From: Zantedeschia hybrid cultivar
Taxonomy: Eukaryota; Streptophyta; Magnoliopsida; Alismatales; Araceae
Direction: 5' to 3'
NCBI GenBank assembly: GCA_030544215.1
Contig: JARZZO010000011.1
Span: 42,747,001-42,811,000, forward strand
Length of the DNA: 64,000 nt
Each line of letters begins with the position of its first letter. The stretch's first letter is position 1. The notes under the pieces are model-generated. The model saw only the letters and a program-made list of their open reading frames with translations, was not told the origin of the DNA and made no database searches. Below are positions 24,833 to 34,983 of this stretch, one piece after another. A program made the position numbers and the translations under genes.

Positions 24833-24903
24833 CACTCCATAATATAACGAATGAGACAATTCAGAATGAATCGTATAATTCATTATATTATGGAGTGGAT
24901 GCA
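24827..24903. repeat. Hairpin-forming inverted repeat
   Basis: Arms TGCATCCACTCCATAATATA and its exact complement ending TGGAGTGGATGCA are separated by about 30 bp. A partial third copy of the right arm region recurs near 24960-25000. Confidence 0.85.
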
Positions 24904-24944
24904 TGTTTAGGGTGATTATCTACTCAGTTATATATTTCCCATGG

Positions 24945-25490
24945 ACACATAGTAAGTGGATGAATTGTATAATTCATTATATTATGATGGAAGCATGTTT
25001 AGAGTGATAATCTACTCATTTATTTGTTTTCCAATGGACACACGGTAGTTGTCCATTCACTTGCACAATATTAGTGGATGCACAAATTATCCGTTGGTTA
25101 TACATTAGCTGAAGCCTGGCGGATTCACAGGCTGTCCACCAGGTTTCAACCAGTATATGGACAAGCCATTTTCTTGGGTTATGCATTAACCAGTGGACGG
25201 ACCTCATCTAGTTAATATGTATTAGCCAGTGGATGGACAAGTCATCCACTGGTTTATGTTTTATATGTTGGGTTGATGGATGGATAGGTTGTCCACTTTG
25301 TTGTGTACTAACCAGTGGATGGATAGGTCCTGTACTAGGTTATTTCTTAGCCAGTGTATGGAGATGTTATCCGCTATGTTATTTGTTAACCAGTGGGTGT
25401 GCAAATTGTGCACTTAGTTACATATTCACCAATGGGTATACAAGTCATCCGCTATGGTTAAGTGTACTGCTGGTGGATGTATTCACTTAT
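24945..25490. repeat. Degenerate minisatellite, period about 40 bp
   Basis: AACCAGTGGATGGACAAGT-like units recur near 25148, 25188, 25223, 25269, 25310, 25349, 25388, 25428 and 25470, with spacing of 35-46 bp. Within a unit GTGGAT and ATCCAC alternate, so units are partly self-complementary. Open frames over this array are by-products of the repeat. Confidence 0.75.
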
Positions 25491-26859
25491 CTGTTGCCTT
25501 ATGTCCTCAGCCCGAAGAGGTTTACCCACTCACTGAAGTGGTTATTTTTCACTGCCTTCATCCAAGTGCTAATTTTATAGGTTTGTCCAACAATCATGTA
25601 TTTCTTCCTTGTTTTGCTTGAGGTGCAAGGCTAAGCGTTCGGCTGGCACACTTAATGCAAGGTTTAGATGAAAAGCTGGCTGTTGTTATCATCCAAATCA
25701 GGCCAATCAGACCTGGTTCAGCATCAATCATTCCCAACTTTGCATTTCAAACATGAATAACTATCAGAAGTACTTATCACTCACATTTTTAGTCCTTAAT
25801 GTTTGTATAATTTCAAATATAGTCCATATTAATTCTTCACCTAATATTAAAACATACTGCATATATGACCATTTTGTTTACACAAAAAAATGGTTCCATA
25901 CTTGCCTGGACTGAGTAGGATATTCTTACCAGTAAGTAATTTCATTAGCTGATCAGAAAGTGTTGAAAGGTCAAGAACCTATGCTAAATGGCAGCAATCT
26001 GTTAAACCTTTTTTTTTCCTGTTTCTCAACCGGTTTTCATTTTGCCATTCCAAAGATGTTAGTTCATTGGGATGCTTTGGCTTTATAACCGTCTTTCTCG
26101 CATCGCTTGCCTCTGGACTGGGCGTCAGGATTCATTCTGTTGTTGCTTGTGGTGTCGTCTGCCATCAAATCTTCTACCATGATTAGCCTTGATCCTTGGA
26201 TTCTTTCTATGGAATAGACAGATATTAACATTTCTATAAATGTTCTTCCAGATGGGTCTACTTTTGGTTGTTAATGGCTGCTGGATGTGGACTTTTCATT
26301 AGTGAGGAGGCACTAAATGTTTGGGTTTGTCCTTTGAACTGGTACCTTACTGTTTTACTAGAACTATTATTGCTCACATACCATGTGTTTCATGCTATAA
26401 TGCATAGCCACAGGGTGATACCTTGTTGCTAGTCCTATATCTTTTACTATTTCACCCTTTTTTCTCTTGAAATACACAGGTTGGTATATCTTTAGCTCGA
26501 ACACTCGCTCTTGATGGCACTTGGAAATCATTTGTGCACTCATTCTCAAACAATGCTCCCTACATCATGTCTACAGTGTTCTGGGTCTACTGGTAATCTC
26601 ATGCTAAAATTGTCTTCGTTGGTAAAAGAAACTGTATCATCAGACTTGCTTATAGCTAGACAACAAGTTATCATATCAGGTCAAGGTCATACATTTTTCT
26701 TTTGGAGGCAGCATGTAACAAGTGTGATGAACTGTTTTAGATTAACTCTTAGGACTTAATCTCAGTCAGATTCATGTTCAGATAAACACTTTGAGTCAGG
26801 GCGGCGCAACTAATAAAGTTGGCCTTAAAACCTTTACTGCACTCCCTACATACGTACGT
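25491..26859. other. Anonymous DNA; one exon-like segment
   Basis: No gene is recognised. The only candidate is the exon-like segment at 26480-26592. A short hydrophobic open stretch near 26070-26190 has no recognised family. Confidence 0.4.
26480..26592 (+). other. Exon-like segment, unknown protein
   Basis: A pyrimidine-rich tract and CACAG precede the segment and GTAATC follows it. The 113 bp are open in one frame: VGISLARTLALDGTWKSF and a further 19 residues ending VYW. Splice-like borders and an open frame are suggestive only. I recognise no family, and a random open segment is equally possible. Confidence 0.2.
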
Positions 26860-27240
26860 AAGGATCAAATGCGCACCGTGGCACATCTAACATAGATGCA
26901 CCCCACCCGAAATCTCTCTTATTCCCATGTTAAAAAATGAATAAAAATCATAAGAAAATTAATCCAATTGCCCCCAAAGGTTGCTCCCATTCGTTGGGGT
27001 TTAAATTTCACCGTCTGATCGTGAAACTCAACCATAGCCGTCTGATCTGGTGCATGCAAAAAATAGTTTTAAATTTTTTAAAAATAAATAAAAAATAGAA
27101 TATTTCGCCAATTAGACCTTAGGATTGTTCCTATCCTGTGATGTTTAGTTTTGATCCTCAATAAGGGTTTAAATTGCCAAAAGGTGGGGTGCATCTAGTT
27201 TAAAACTTTAAATGCATCCCGTGCATTACACACATACAGA

Positions 27241-27278
<38 letters not shown>

Positions 27279-27638
27279 GGTTGGTTTCCATCCTTTGGGA
27301 TTTAATTTTCACCGTTGAAAAATTCAATCATAGCCATCCAATCAAGCACGTCATTTGTTGGAGATCAAAACTAAAACCCCAGGAGATGGGATCAACCCTA
27401 AGGGTTAATCTGATAAATTTTCTATTCTTTGACTATTTTTTAAATTTTTTAGACATTGATTTTTGATACGTGCCCGATCGGACAGTGAAAACTAAACCTT
27501 TAGGGATAGGAACAACCCTAAGGCCTATTTAAATATATAAAAATTATTGATGATTTTTATTATTTTTTTAAATATGGAGAAGGTAGGTTTTGAAGGGGGT
27601 GCATCTAAGTTAGATGCATCGGAGTGCGTTGAATCCTT
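26860..27638. mobile_element. Non-autonomous element with about 44-bp terminal inverted repeats
   Basis: The left end (AAGGATCAAATGCGCACC ... AACATAGATGCACCCC) is matched by the reverse complement of the right end at 27597-27638 (AAGGATTCAACGCACTCC ... AACTTAGATGCACCCC). A third, inward copy of the end sequence (GGTGGGGTGCATCTAG, 27183-27225) splits the unit, so it may be two adjacent elements. Internal blocks (GGATTGTTCCTATCC; GGATAGGAACAACCC) are also inverted. A (TG)n(TA)n tract lies at 27240-27279. No coding region. Confidence 0.6.
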
Positions 27639-29429
27639 TCTTATATATGTATATATGTATGTATGTATTGGTGGCCCATGTTTTCCTCAGGAAAGAAAAG
27701 AGAATGGGGGCCACATGAACCTGAGCTGTGTTTAATATAGGTGGGGTAGGCTGTTGTTTGGAACCTGGGCCTAGATCTCTCATATCAGATTTTTTTATTA
27801 TGATTATTTGGCTTATTTGGAGAAATATAGGTCGGTTTTATGTATTTTATTTCTTGGACTATGAGAGCTTGAAATTAGCCCTCAGGGAGTCCGGGACTTC
27901 GGATCAGGCGAAGATCCGAGTGTATGACCTCTCTCCACTGACCTCGGTCACTGTTAATTACGTCGAGCAACGCTCAACAACCCTTGATTAACCGTCCGTT
28001 GATGCTCTTGTAACGTACAACACTACTACTACATGCAACACATGCATATGATGATATGTTTTAGGTTAAGCCATTAGCCTCGCCCAAGTTTATGATGGGT
28101 TTATGATTGGTTGGGAGACTTTTTAAAAGTTTTGGATTGACTTCGAATTATCTGGATTCATTCCAAGTATTTTAGACCCATAATGGTATTTTCGTAATTA
28201 TGTCAAGTTAGGGGGTATAGGGGTATTATGGTCACTTTAGTGTGTGAGATGAGTTTTAATGATTTAAGAAGGTTCCAAAACCTTAAGAGGTATTTTAGAA
28301 TTATTTTAAGTGTATTTGAGTTGTAAGGATATTTTGGTAAATTTACCTCAAATTGGATTTCAAGACTTAAAGTCTATTTTTATGTTTTTTATGTATTTTT
28401 TTGGAATTTTCACTTATTTTTATTACATTGAGGGTATTTGGTAATTTTACCCGTCTTTTTAAAGTTTGGAAGGTATTTTGGGCGTAGGAGAGGTTTTGAT
28501 ATTTTTTAACATTTTTCTGTGATTTTTACCATGGGTTAGGGTATTTTCTAATTTTATTTAGTTCTAAGGGCATTTGGTCATTTCGAGAATTTTATATGTT
28601 TTCAGATTTGGTTCTCTGTTTTTACTGGTTTTTTACTGATTTTTACTGTTTCTTTATTATTTTTATGGCTTTATTAATTAATTGGGCATATGAAGGATAT
28701 TTTAAGTCATTTTTTTGAGTTTATGTATTTTCAGATCTGATTTTCTGATTTTTTTTACTGAGTTTTACTGGTTTTTACTGAACTTTTCTGATTTTTATAT
28801 TATTTTACTGGTTTTCATTAATTCTCACATATTTTATTAATTAATTAAGCATGAGGGATATTTATGTCATTTAAGATTAATTATGTAATCAGATGAGTTA
28901 TTTAAGGAGTAATGATATTCATGTCTTTTAAACATGTTAAGTACATGTTATTTAAGCTATAGTTTATGAGAGTATGTTTATATTCTATTAATTAGGCTTT
29001 AGGTATGTTTTAGGACTTAGTTAAATTGAGGGGAGAGGCCAAGGATATTTATGTCATTAGGTATATAATTAATTAAGCATATGGTTAACTAATTATAACT
29101 AATTACATGCATGCATGATTAATTAGATATGAGATTAAGCTCACACATATAAAAAACATACATACATACATTAAATATGAAAGCAATATAGCCAATATTT
29201 TATTTCATTAAAATTTGGCAGAATAACGGCTTATATAATGCCAGATTTACAACCAATTTTCGTTAGAGTATCCCCTTAAGAGAACCTTAAAAGGGAACCC
29301 AAAAGAAACTTCTTCTCCTGGCGCACGCTGAACTTGCGCAGAGCACCAAGTTTGTGTCTTCAAAATGACTGAGTCTGCCCTTTAAATTTTTGGGCCAAAT
29401 GGCATGCTCTCTTCTTTTCCCTTGGGGGG
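27639..29429. other. AT-rich DNA; no gene seen
   Basis: Short interspersed TTTTACTGGT and TTTTACTGATT repeats (28610-28830) and long T-rich stretches. It resembles non-coding parts of an old LTR element, but no ends or coding remnants were found. Confidence 0.5.
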
Positions 29430-29635
29430 GTATTTATAGGCCTTGGAGGCCTTAACCGGTGGGGGTACCCACCTCAAAAAAAATCTGAGGTGGGGGGTGC
29501 CACCGTTAACAAATGAGAGGAGGGAGGACTGGTGGGCACCCCCAGCGGTTGGGAACCGGTGGGGGTGCCACCGGTTTAGACCCCCCACCGGTTAAGCAAC
29601 CGGTGGGGGGTGCCACTGGTTTTGACAAACCGTGG
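29430..29635. repeat. ACCGGTGGGGGTGCCACCGG repeats
   Basis: AACCGGTGGGGGT and its inverse ACCCCCCACCGGTT occur repeatedly, giving several overlapping imperfect palindromes (for example around 29555-29580 and 29581-29615). Confidence 0.75.
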
Positions 29636-29867
29636 CCCCTCCCCCTTCTTTTATTTTTTTCCTCCTCCTCCTCCTTTCTTTCAATTAATCAGGATCACCC
29701 CATTAAATCCCCACCTTTTTTTCTAGTCATGTGGGAAAAGGATTTCCAATAATGGAGGCTAATGATTGGCCATTAAAATCTTCTTTAGTGGAGAACCCAC
29801 TAACATATGGAGCCTAAATGGGCATTACCCCTCTTAAATAAAGGCCATAAAAGGCTCTCTCCCCGGG

Positions 29868-29903
<36 letters not shown>

Positions 29904-30231
29904 TGGGGGGTCTGGCCTCCCCCTCCTTCCTTTCTTTATTCCTCCATTAAAGGCCATCAATAGGCCTTTGTTGATTTTTTTCATGCTTCCCCTTCATCTC
30001 TGTCTCTCTCTCTCTCTCTCTCTCTTTATTTTCATTTATCTGCCTACCATCCTGAGCCATCTGATCAAATAATCAGGCAGCATGTTTTTTACTTTTTTTC
30101 ACAATTTTGTTTTTTGCTTTACCAGGCCTTACCCTCCCCATGATTTTTGGGCACTGTCCCATCCTTAAAAATCTGATTCTGCTGTTAGTGGACTCTGGAC
30201 ATAAATTGGGCAGCGCACTAGCTAGCTAGAC

Positions 30232-30307
<76 letters not shown>

Positions 30308-30329
30308 GTATGGAGAGAGAGAGAGAGAA
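30232..30329. repeat. (TA)n-(TATG)n-(GA)n compound microsatellite
   Basis: About 30 TA units, then TATG units, then GA units. Confidence 0.95.
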
Positions 30330-30486
30330 AGAGATTCTAATCTTCTTTGCAATGTGAAAGCTATACACAAAAAAATCATGCAGTTCTGATATCTGAAAGT
30401 CTTTTGTTGGATAGTACTAAATGTGACGCTATCTGGACCATCTATTTTAAATACCTTTGATGCTTAGGAAGTAAGCATTGGATGCA

Positions 30487-30610
30487 TTTGATTTTTGATT
30501 CATAGATAGTCTTATTAATAGAGAAGATTTAATGGCTTGGATCAGATTTTGAATAAAGTATTTTTAGAGCAGGTGGTGTTGTTCTGATGTTGCCACTGGT
30601 GATAACAAAA

Positions 30611-30651
<41 letters not shown>

Positions 30652-30753
30652 TATATGTGTGTGTGTTTGATTTTTGATTCATAGATAGTCTTTTAGTAAT
30701 GAGATTTAATGGCTTGGATCAGAATTCGAATAAAGTACTTCTAGAACAGGTGG
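30487..30753. repeat. 90-bp direct repeat flanking a CT tract
   Basis: TTTGATTTTTGATTCATAG at 30487 starts a block to 30576 that recurs with few changes at 30665-30753. Between them lies CT-rich DNA (30614-30648). It may be a remnant of a mobile element duplicated by slippage. Confidence 0.8.
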
Positions 30754-31235
30754 GCTTGACCTTGTCTAGGTCTTAATTTTGACCATTAGATGATCCTATC
30801 CTTTCAAGTCATGTTGCTTTCTAGGTTTCTAGGCACTTAGAAGGTCCCTATTGGTCCACTTCTTGTAGTGCTAAATACATAAAATGTTTTATTTGTAAAG
30901 TAGTTCTTTCTTTTTTTCCATACACCATTTGCCTGTTCCACCTTGAAGCTCTCTTCTGGAATATGTATATGACTCAAAAGTCTGTGATCTCAGGGGGGTT
31001 TGTATTAGCGACATGATACCATTTTATCTTGGAAAACTTTTTAGGCAGACAAAGGCATCTGTTGATATTTGTTCTAAGGTTCGTAATCCAGTCTGCTTCT
31101 TTTTTTTTAATTCTGCAGACTTACTATTTTAGGCCTACAATTTTATCTCCAGAAATTCATTACCATTGCTTCATCTAGGAAGAAAGTGTTTATTATGTTC
31201 TCTAAAAAAAGTTAATTCATGATTATTTTAGCTAG

Positions 31236-31304
31236 GAATTGGCAAAGATAAGGTTGTGAGCATTACCAGAACTGTTCAGAAATACAGCAATATGATTGGC
31301 TTTG
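31236..31304 (+). other. Exon-like segment, unknown protein
   Basis: An acceptor-like TTTTAGCTAG precedes and a consensus donor GTAAGT follows. The 69 bp are open as IGKDKVVSITRTVQKYSNM plus IGF, in phase 1 at both ends. The peptide looks protein-like, but I cannot name its family. Confidence 0.3.
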
Positions 31305-31689
31305 GTAAGTTTTATGAGAATCAAATAATTGCTGCACCTTTCCTTTCTTTCCTCACTTGGGGGAACTGTTTTAATTTTTCTTTCCTTGGTTATATTTAAC
31401 TATTTATACTGGAATTTATTCAAACATTTTTCTATGTGTTTTATCTAATTCTGAAGATCACTTGTAATCTGAACCAGGAATATTATTTAAGGGAGTGACA
31501 TGTTCTTTCCTATCCTGACCCTGAGGCAAACTGCATGCTCACCTGTCTTTAGGATATTTTCCAAGTTATTGTCAGATAATCATATTCTTGTTTTCTTCTT
31601 TCTGGTTGAACATCGGGCAACTTGTAGAGTTTTCTTCCACAATTGTCAATGACTTCTCCCCTTTGTTATCATGTCTAGTAACCTTCAAT

Positions 31690-33795
31690 AGCATCTGTAG
31701 AAAGGCAGTACATTATGAGTGGAAAAATGTCATCTCATAGGACGTGCATAAATGTAGAAATTTCATAATGTCAGTCATCTCGTCTATATTTGCTGGTGAT
31801 ACCATCATATTTGACAGTGGCAATGAACAAGTGGACAGTCTAATTTCTTCGAAGGATGATGATGGAAGATTGACATATGAAGAGATGAGAGAGGGAAAGA
31901 CAGCTGGATCTGGAGAGAAAGTCAAAAGGAAGGAAGATTTCTTTGCAGTCTACTGATCTCCCTAAATCAGGATGTGGATAGCAGAGAAGGCATTTCCATC
32001 AAATCCACAAAGAATATCAGTGGAAACTCTAAGAAGCAGCAGTAGGGCAAGGGAAAACCTTTATCAGTGGGTGTAGCAAGAGTGAAGTGTCCCTGCAGAT
32101 GGATGAAGTGGTAAATAAAGGTAAAAGATCTTCCGTTGGGTCAAATGGGGAAAAGGGGCCACATGACTAGATCTTATGATGGACTAGTAAGATGTGAGAG
32201 GTGTATGGGAGAGGGTCACAAGAAGTTTGGGTGCAGTAGAAAGGAATCAAATTGAAAGGGAACAGTGCTACCTGAAATACTGAGAAGCACAGCCCACATT
32301 TCATCAGAAGTGTTTCCTGATGAAGAGCCTAACCTTGGCATTGGCTCTTAAAAAGAAATGAATGTTACAAAGTTCAAGTCTACTGTTGAAACCTCAGTTA
32401 ACGTACCTTCAGCTAAAATTCCATGAGGGTCTAGATTTTCTTTATTAATTTTAAAGTTAGTGAGTGCTTCTACCAGGCGCATGATGTCTACAAAGGAGGT
32501 TGTTTTGGTTCATTGAGGAAATGTCTTTGACCAACAGAAGCCTGGATTTAGAGGATGTCTGCAAGATCCTGTCTAAAATTTTTGCTCAAATCTTGAAGCT
32601 TTGAAACTGCCATTAAAGAAAAAGGGCTGAAAAGTCTACTGTGATTTTTTTATTTTGAAAGTTCGGTCAGAAGAAAAGTTTAAATCTTGGGTTCCATGCA
32701 GTAAAACCTACTGAGCCAATCAGTTTACGGAGTGCTTTATGGATCAAATCAGTATCTGAGGAAGAGTCCATGTTGAATTTTGGAGGATTTATTGGGACTC
32801 AATGTTATTTTGTAGTTTTGGATAATTATGTAATCCCTGTGGTTCAATAGTTTTGCAATTCTATTTGTCTAAATGGTGAAAGCCAATTTTTCTGTGTATG
32901 GAACCATCAAGACTGGAAGGATTTTGTTGTGTGTCAGAAGTGTAATCTTCAATTGATCAACACGTGTTGTTCTAGGATTTTGTTCGTTACAGGTTGGATA
33001 AGAAGATAATGTTACAGTCAAAAGTGGCAATGGGAGGAAGACCTTGTTCTGGTTTGAGAGATGGGCTGGTAATTTTAGAGTGAAGGTCAAGTTCGGTAGT
33101 ATTTTTCTGATTGCAGCAGATAGATGGTGTAAATGCCATCATTTTTTCTGATTGCAGCAGGTAAATGGTGTACCTTGTTCTTGAGCTTGGCTTGACATTG
33201 AATTTTTTTTTGCTGAGCCAAGCTTGAGCATGTCTGGCTCGGGCTCGGCTCGGCTCATTGACACCCTATTTATTGGCAGAAGTGGAATTCTGTTGACAAT
33301 TCAATCAGCAGTTCTCTGGTGCAGCAGATGAAGTTTTTCGATCATTTGTTATTCCAGTGTGTTCTCAGTAGGCAACTATGAAGGATTATTGTCAAACTCA
33401 CATGATTTTCTTTCTAGTTTAATTCCATTAAGGAGATTTCTGAATTTTGCCGCAATCAAAGATCAAGGCTTCCTAAAGGCAAAAGGAAGGCGGCTTTGAT
33501 CCTAATTACACATGCCATTTGTTGTTAGTGTATAGAAGGAGCGGAATGACAGCATGTTCTGGGGAAGTACACCATAATTGAGAGTGTTTGTCTTTGTGCT
33601 ATTCATTTACTATTTTCTTGGTGTCGCTTTCTCCTGCATTTCTTAGTGCCCGAGTGTAGGGAAATTGTTAAACTACTCTTTTGTTTGATTTTTTCTTTTT
33701 CATTTTGAGGGCAGGAGGAACCTCTCCACCTCCCTTATGATTGTACTTCCTGTATTTAATTTTCAATAAAATTAGTGGTAAAAAATGTGGTTCTA
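31690..33795 (+). mobile_element. Degenerate L1-type LINE, 3' part
   Basis: The 3' end carries TTCAATAAAATTAGTGGTAAAAAA at 33763-33788, nearly the same tail as the LINE ends at 56340, 58500 and 60245. Upstream, broken readings such as the basic stretch near 33470 and the cysteine/tryptophan-rich stretch near 33505-33540 fit the C-terminal end of a plant LINE ORF2. The region before 32800 has only scattered open frames and its assignment is uncertain. Confidence 0.5.
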
Positions 33796-33842
33796 TGTCT
33801 ATGACCAGCATAAATATAAATACTAAAGTTGTAAAAGTAATT

Positions 33843-34076
33843 AACAACCATAATAGCTGCATGAACCGAAGCGGATACTGGAGTGGAACCCTCCATTGCA
33901 TTGGGTGACCGAGTATGCAATCCTGTATGTGCAGATTTCCCAGCAGCACCAATAAGGAGTAAAATACAAATAAGAGTTATGGCATTCAATCTCATATTGT
34001 GAGAAATATAAGAATTTCTGGGGACACTAGCACAAGCAAAAATGGTTGAAGAGCCTACTGTTTGAAAGAGAGTAAA
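33843..34076 (-). pseudogene. nad5: Nuclear copy of mitochondrial nad5 fragment, copy A
   Basis: Seventy-eight codons open on the minus strand from FTLFQTVGSSTIFACAS through MRLNAITLICILLLIGA to STPVSASVHAAIMVV. They match an internal part of NADH dehydrogenase subunit 5 of plant mitochondria (complex I membrane arm). Full nad5 has over 600 residues, so this is a small fragment without start or stop. The codons for H-T-R-S-P stand where the mature protein has H-T-W-L-P: CGG and TCA are the unedited genomic forms. Copy A has extra changes (NAMEGST for DAMEGPT) and is the more decayed copy. Confidence 0.85.
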
Positions 34077-34159
34077 ATGACTTTTATGCTAAATGGTATT
34101 TTAACTTAATCACCTATCTAATCATGATTAGTGATGGGGAGAATTCGATTCGGCCCTTT

Positions 34160-34405
34160 AAAACAAGCCCAACACTGAGATCAGCCCAATGGCAGTAGCA
34201 ATAGAGGCCCACTGGCAGCCTTCGGCCCATCAACGGCTCAGTAGCCCTCGGACCAACAGCAGCCTAGTGGCCCTCAGCCCATCAACGGTCCAGCAGCCTT
34301 CGGCCCATCAGCGGCCCTCAGCCCAGTAGGCTTCAGCCCACTAGGCGGCATCCGGCCCAACAGCGGCCGCCCCCTTCGGCCCAGTAGCTGTATCCGGCCC
34401 ACTCC
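34160..34405 (+). promoter_or_regulatory. Array of RGCCCA (site II-like) motifs in the LTR
   Basis: AGCCCA or GGCCCA occurs about eleven times within 250 bp, 90-330 bp upstream of the TATA box. Its complement, TGGGCY, is the site II motif bound by TCP factors in promoters of plant growth-related genes. The same array is present in the 3' LTR (44474-44725). Whether it acts as a promoter element here is inference. Confidence 0.5.
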
Positions 34406-34495
34406 GGTGGGAGGGTTAGGCGCTATGGCGGTTTATCAGTAAACCAAAGCATAGTCCTATATCGGTTGCCACCATTAAGCAACCTCTATCCTCCG

Positions 34496-34503
34496 CTATA
34501 AAT
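34496..34503 (+). promoter_or_regulatory. TATA box of the Tat 5' LTR
   Basis: TATAAATA in CCGCTATAAATACACGG. It is conserved in the 3' LTR at 44820-44827. Transcription would start about 30 bp downstream and produce the genomic RNA. Confidence 0.75.
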
Positions 34504-34951
34504 ACACGGCTATTTATTACCAAAGGTATGTCTTCTGGACCAAGGACAACAGTCCAAAAGCTTTACAGCTTCTTCTTCTTCTTTCCCTTCTGAATCGAAT
34601 CTTCTTCAGAAGCTGACTTAGCCGTCTGAGGGGGTTCTTTTGGGCCGAAGCCCGGGACTCCTACTGACCGGTTCTTCTTCTTCCTCCTTCTGCAGGGGCT
34701 TCGGTTTGAATCTTCGCCGACCTCTCCGAGTCGGTCTCGGCCGCCGACCTCGGGTTTTCTCCCCCCGGTCTCGACGCCTTTCGAAGGTTAGTCTGCCTCG
34801 GCCGAAGGAGTCTCGGCTTCGCTACCGGAGAGCCTTCGCTCGTGTCCGCCCTCGTCTTGCTCTGGATCCCCGTCGGTCCTCCTCATCGATCCGATCCAGC
34901 TTCGGGTTCCGTCCTCGGAACCCGACCGTGATAAGCTTCGGCAACATCACG

Positions 34952-34971
34952 TGGCGCTGTCTGTGGGAAAC
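34952..34971 (+). promoter_or_regulatory. Primer binding site of the Tat element
   Basis: TGGCGCTGTCTGTGGGAAAC lies two bases after the LTR. TGGCGCCGTCTGTGGGAA is the usual form in Tat-lineage elements, so one C has become T. Confidence 0.75.
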
Positions 34972-34983
34972 TAGCGAGAAGTC

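Larger units (their letters stand above)
29636..31235. other. Non-coding DNA rich in microsatellites
   Basis: (TC)n tracts at about 29872-29897 and 30001-30025, the large TA tract, a CT tract at 30614-30648 and a 90-bp direct repeat. No coding region found. Confidence 0.6.
34132..34949 (+). repeat. 5' LTR of the Tat element
   Basis: 818 bp, aligned with 44446-45272. The two differ by a few percent by eye, with most changes in the GGCCCA-rich first third and a small length difference there. Confidence 0.93.

Noticed and set aside
24945..25490. CRISPR-like repeat spacing of about 40 bp
   Set aside because: Units are degenerate throughout, there are no constant repeats with variable spacers, and the setting is a plant nuclear genome.
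25233..25580. 115-codon frame
   Set aside because: It covers the 40-bp minisatellite and changes character with each unit; no domain.
33756..33995. Functional nad5 or other organellar gene
   Set aside because: Only 78 of several hundred codons, no start or end, duplicated in nuclear repeats and with amino-acid decay.
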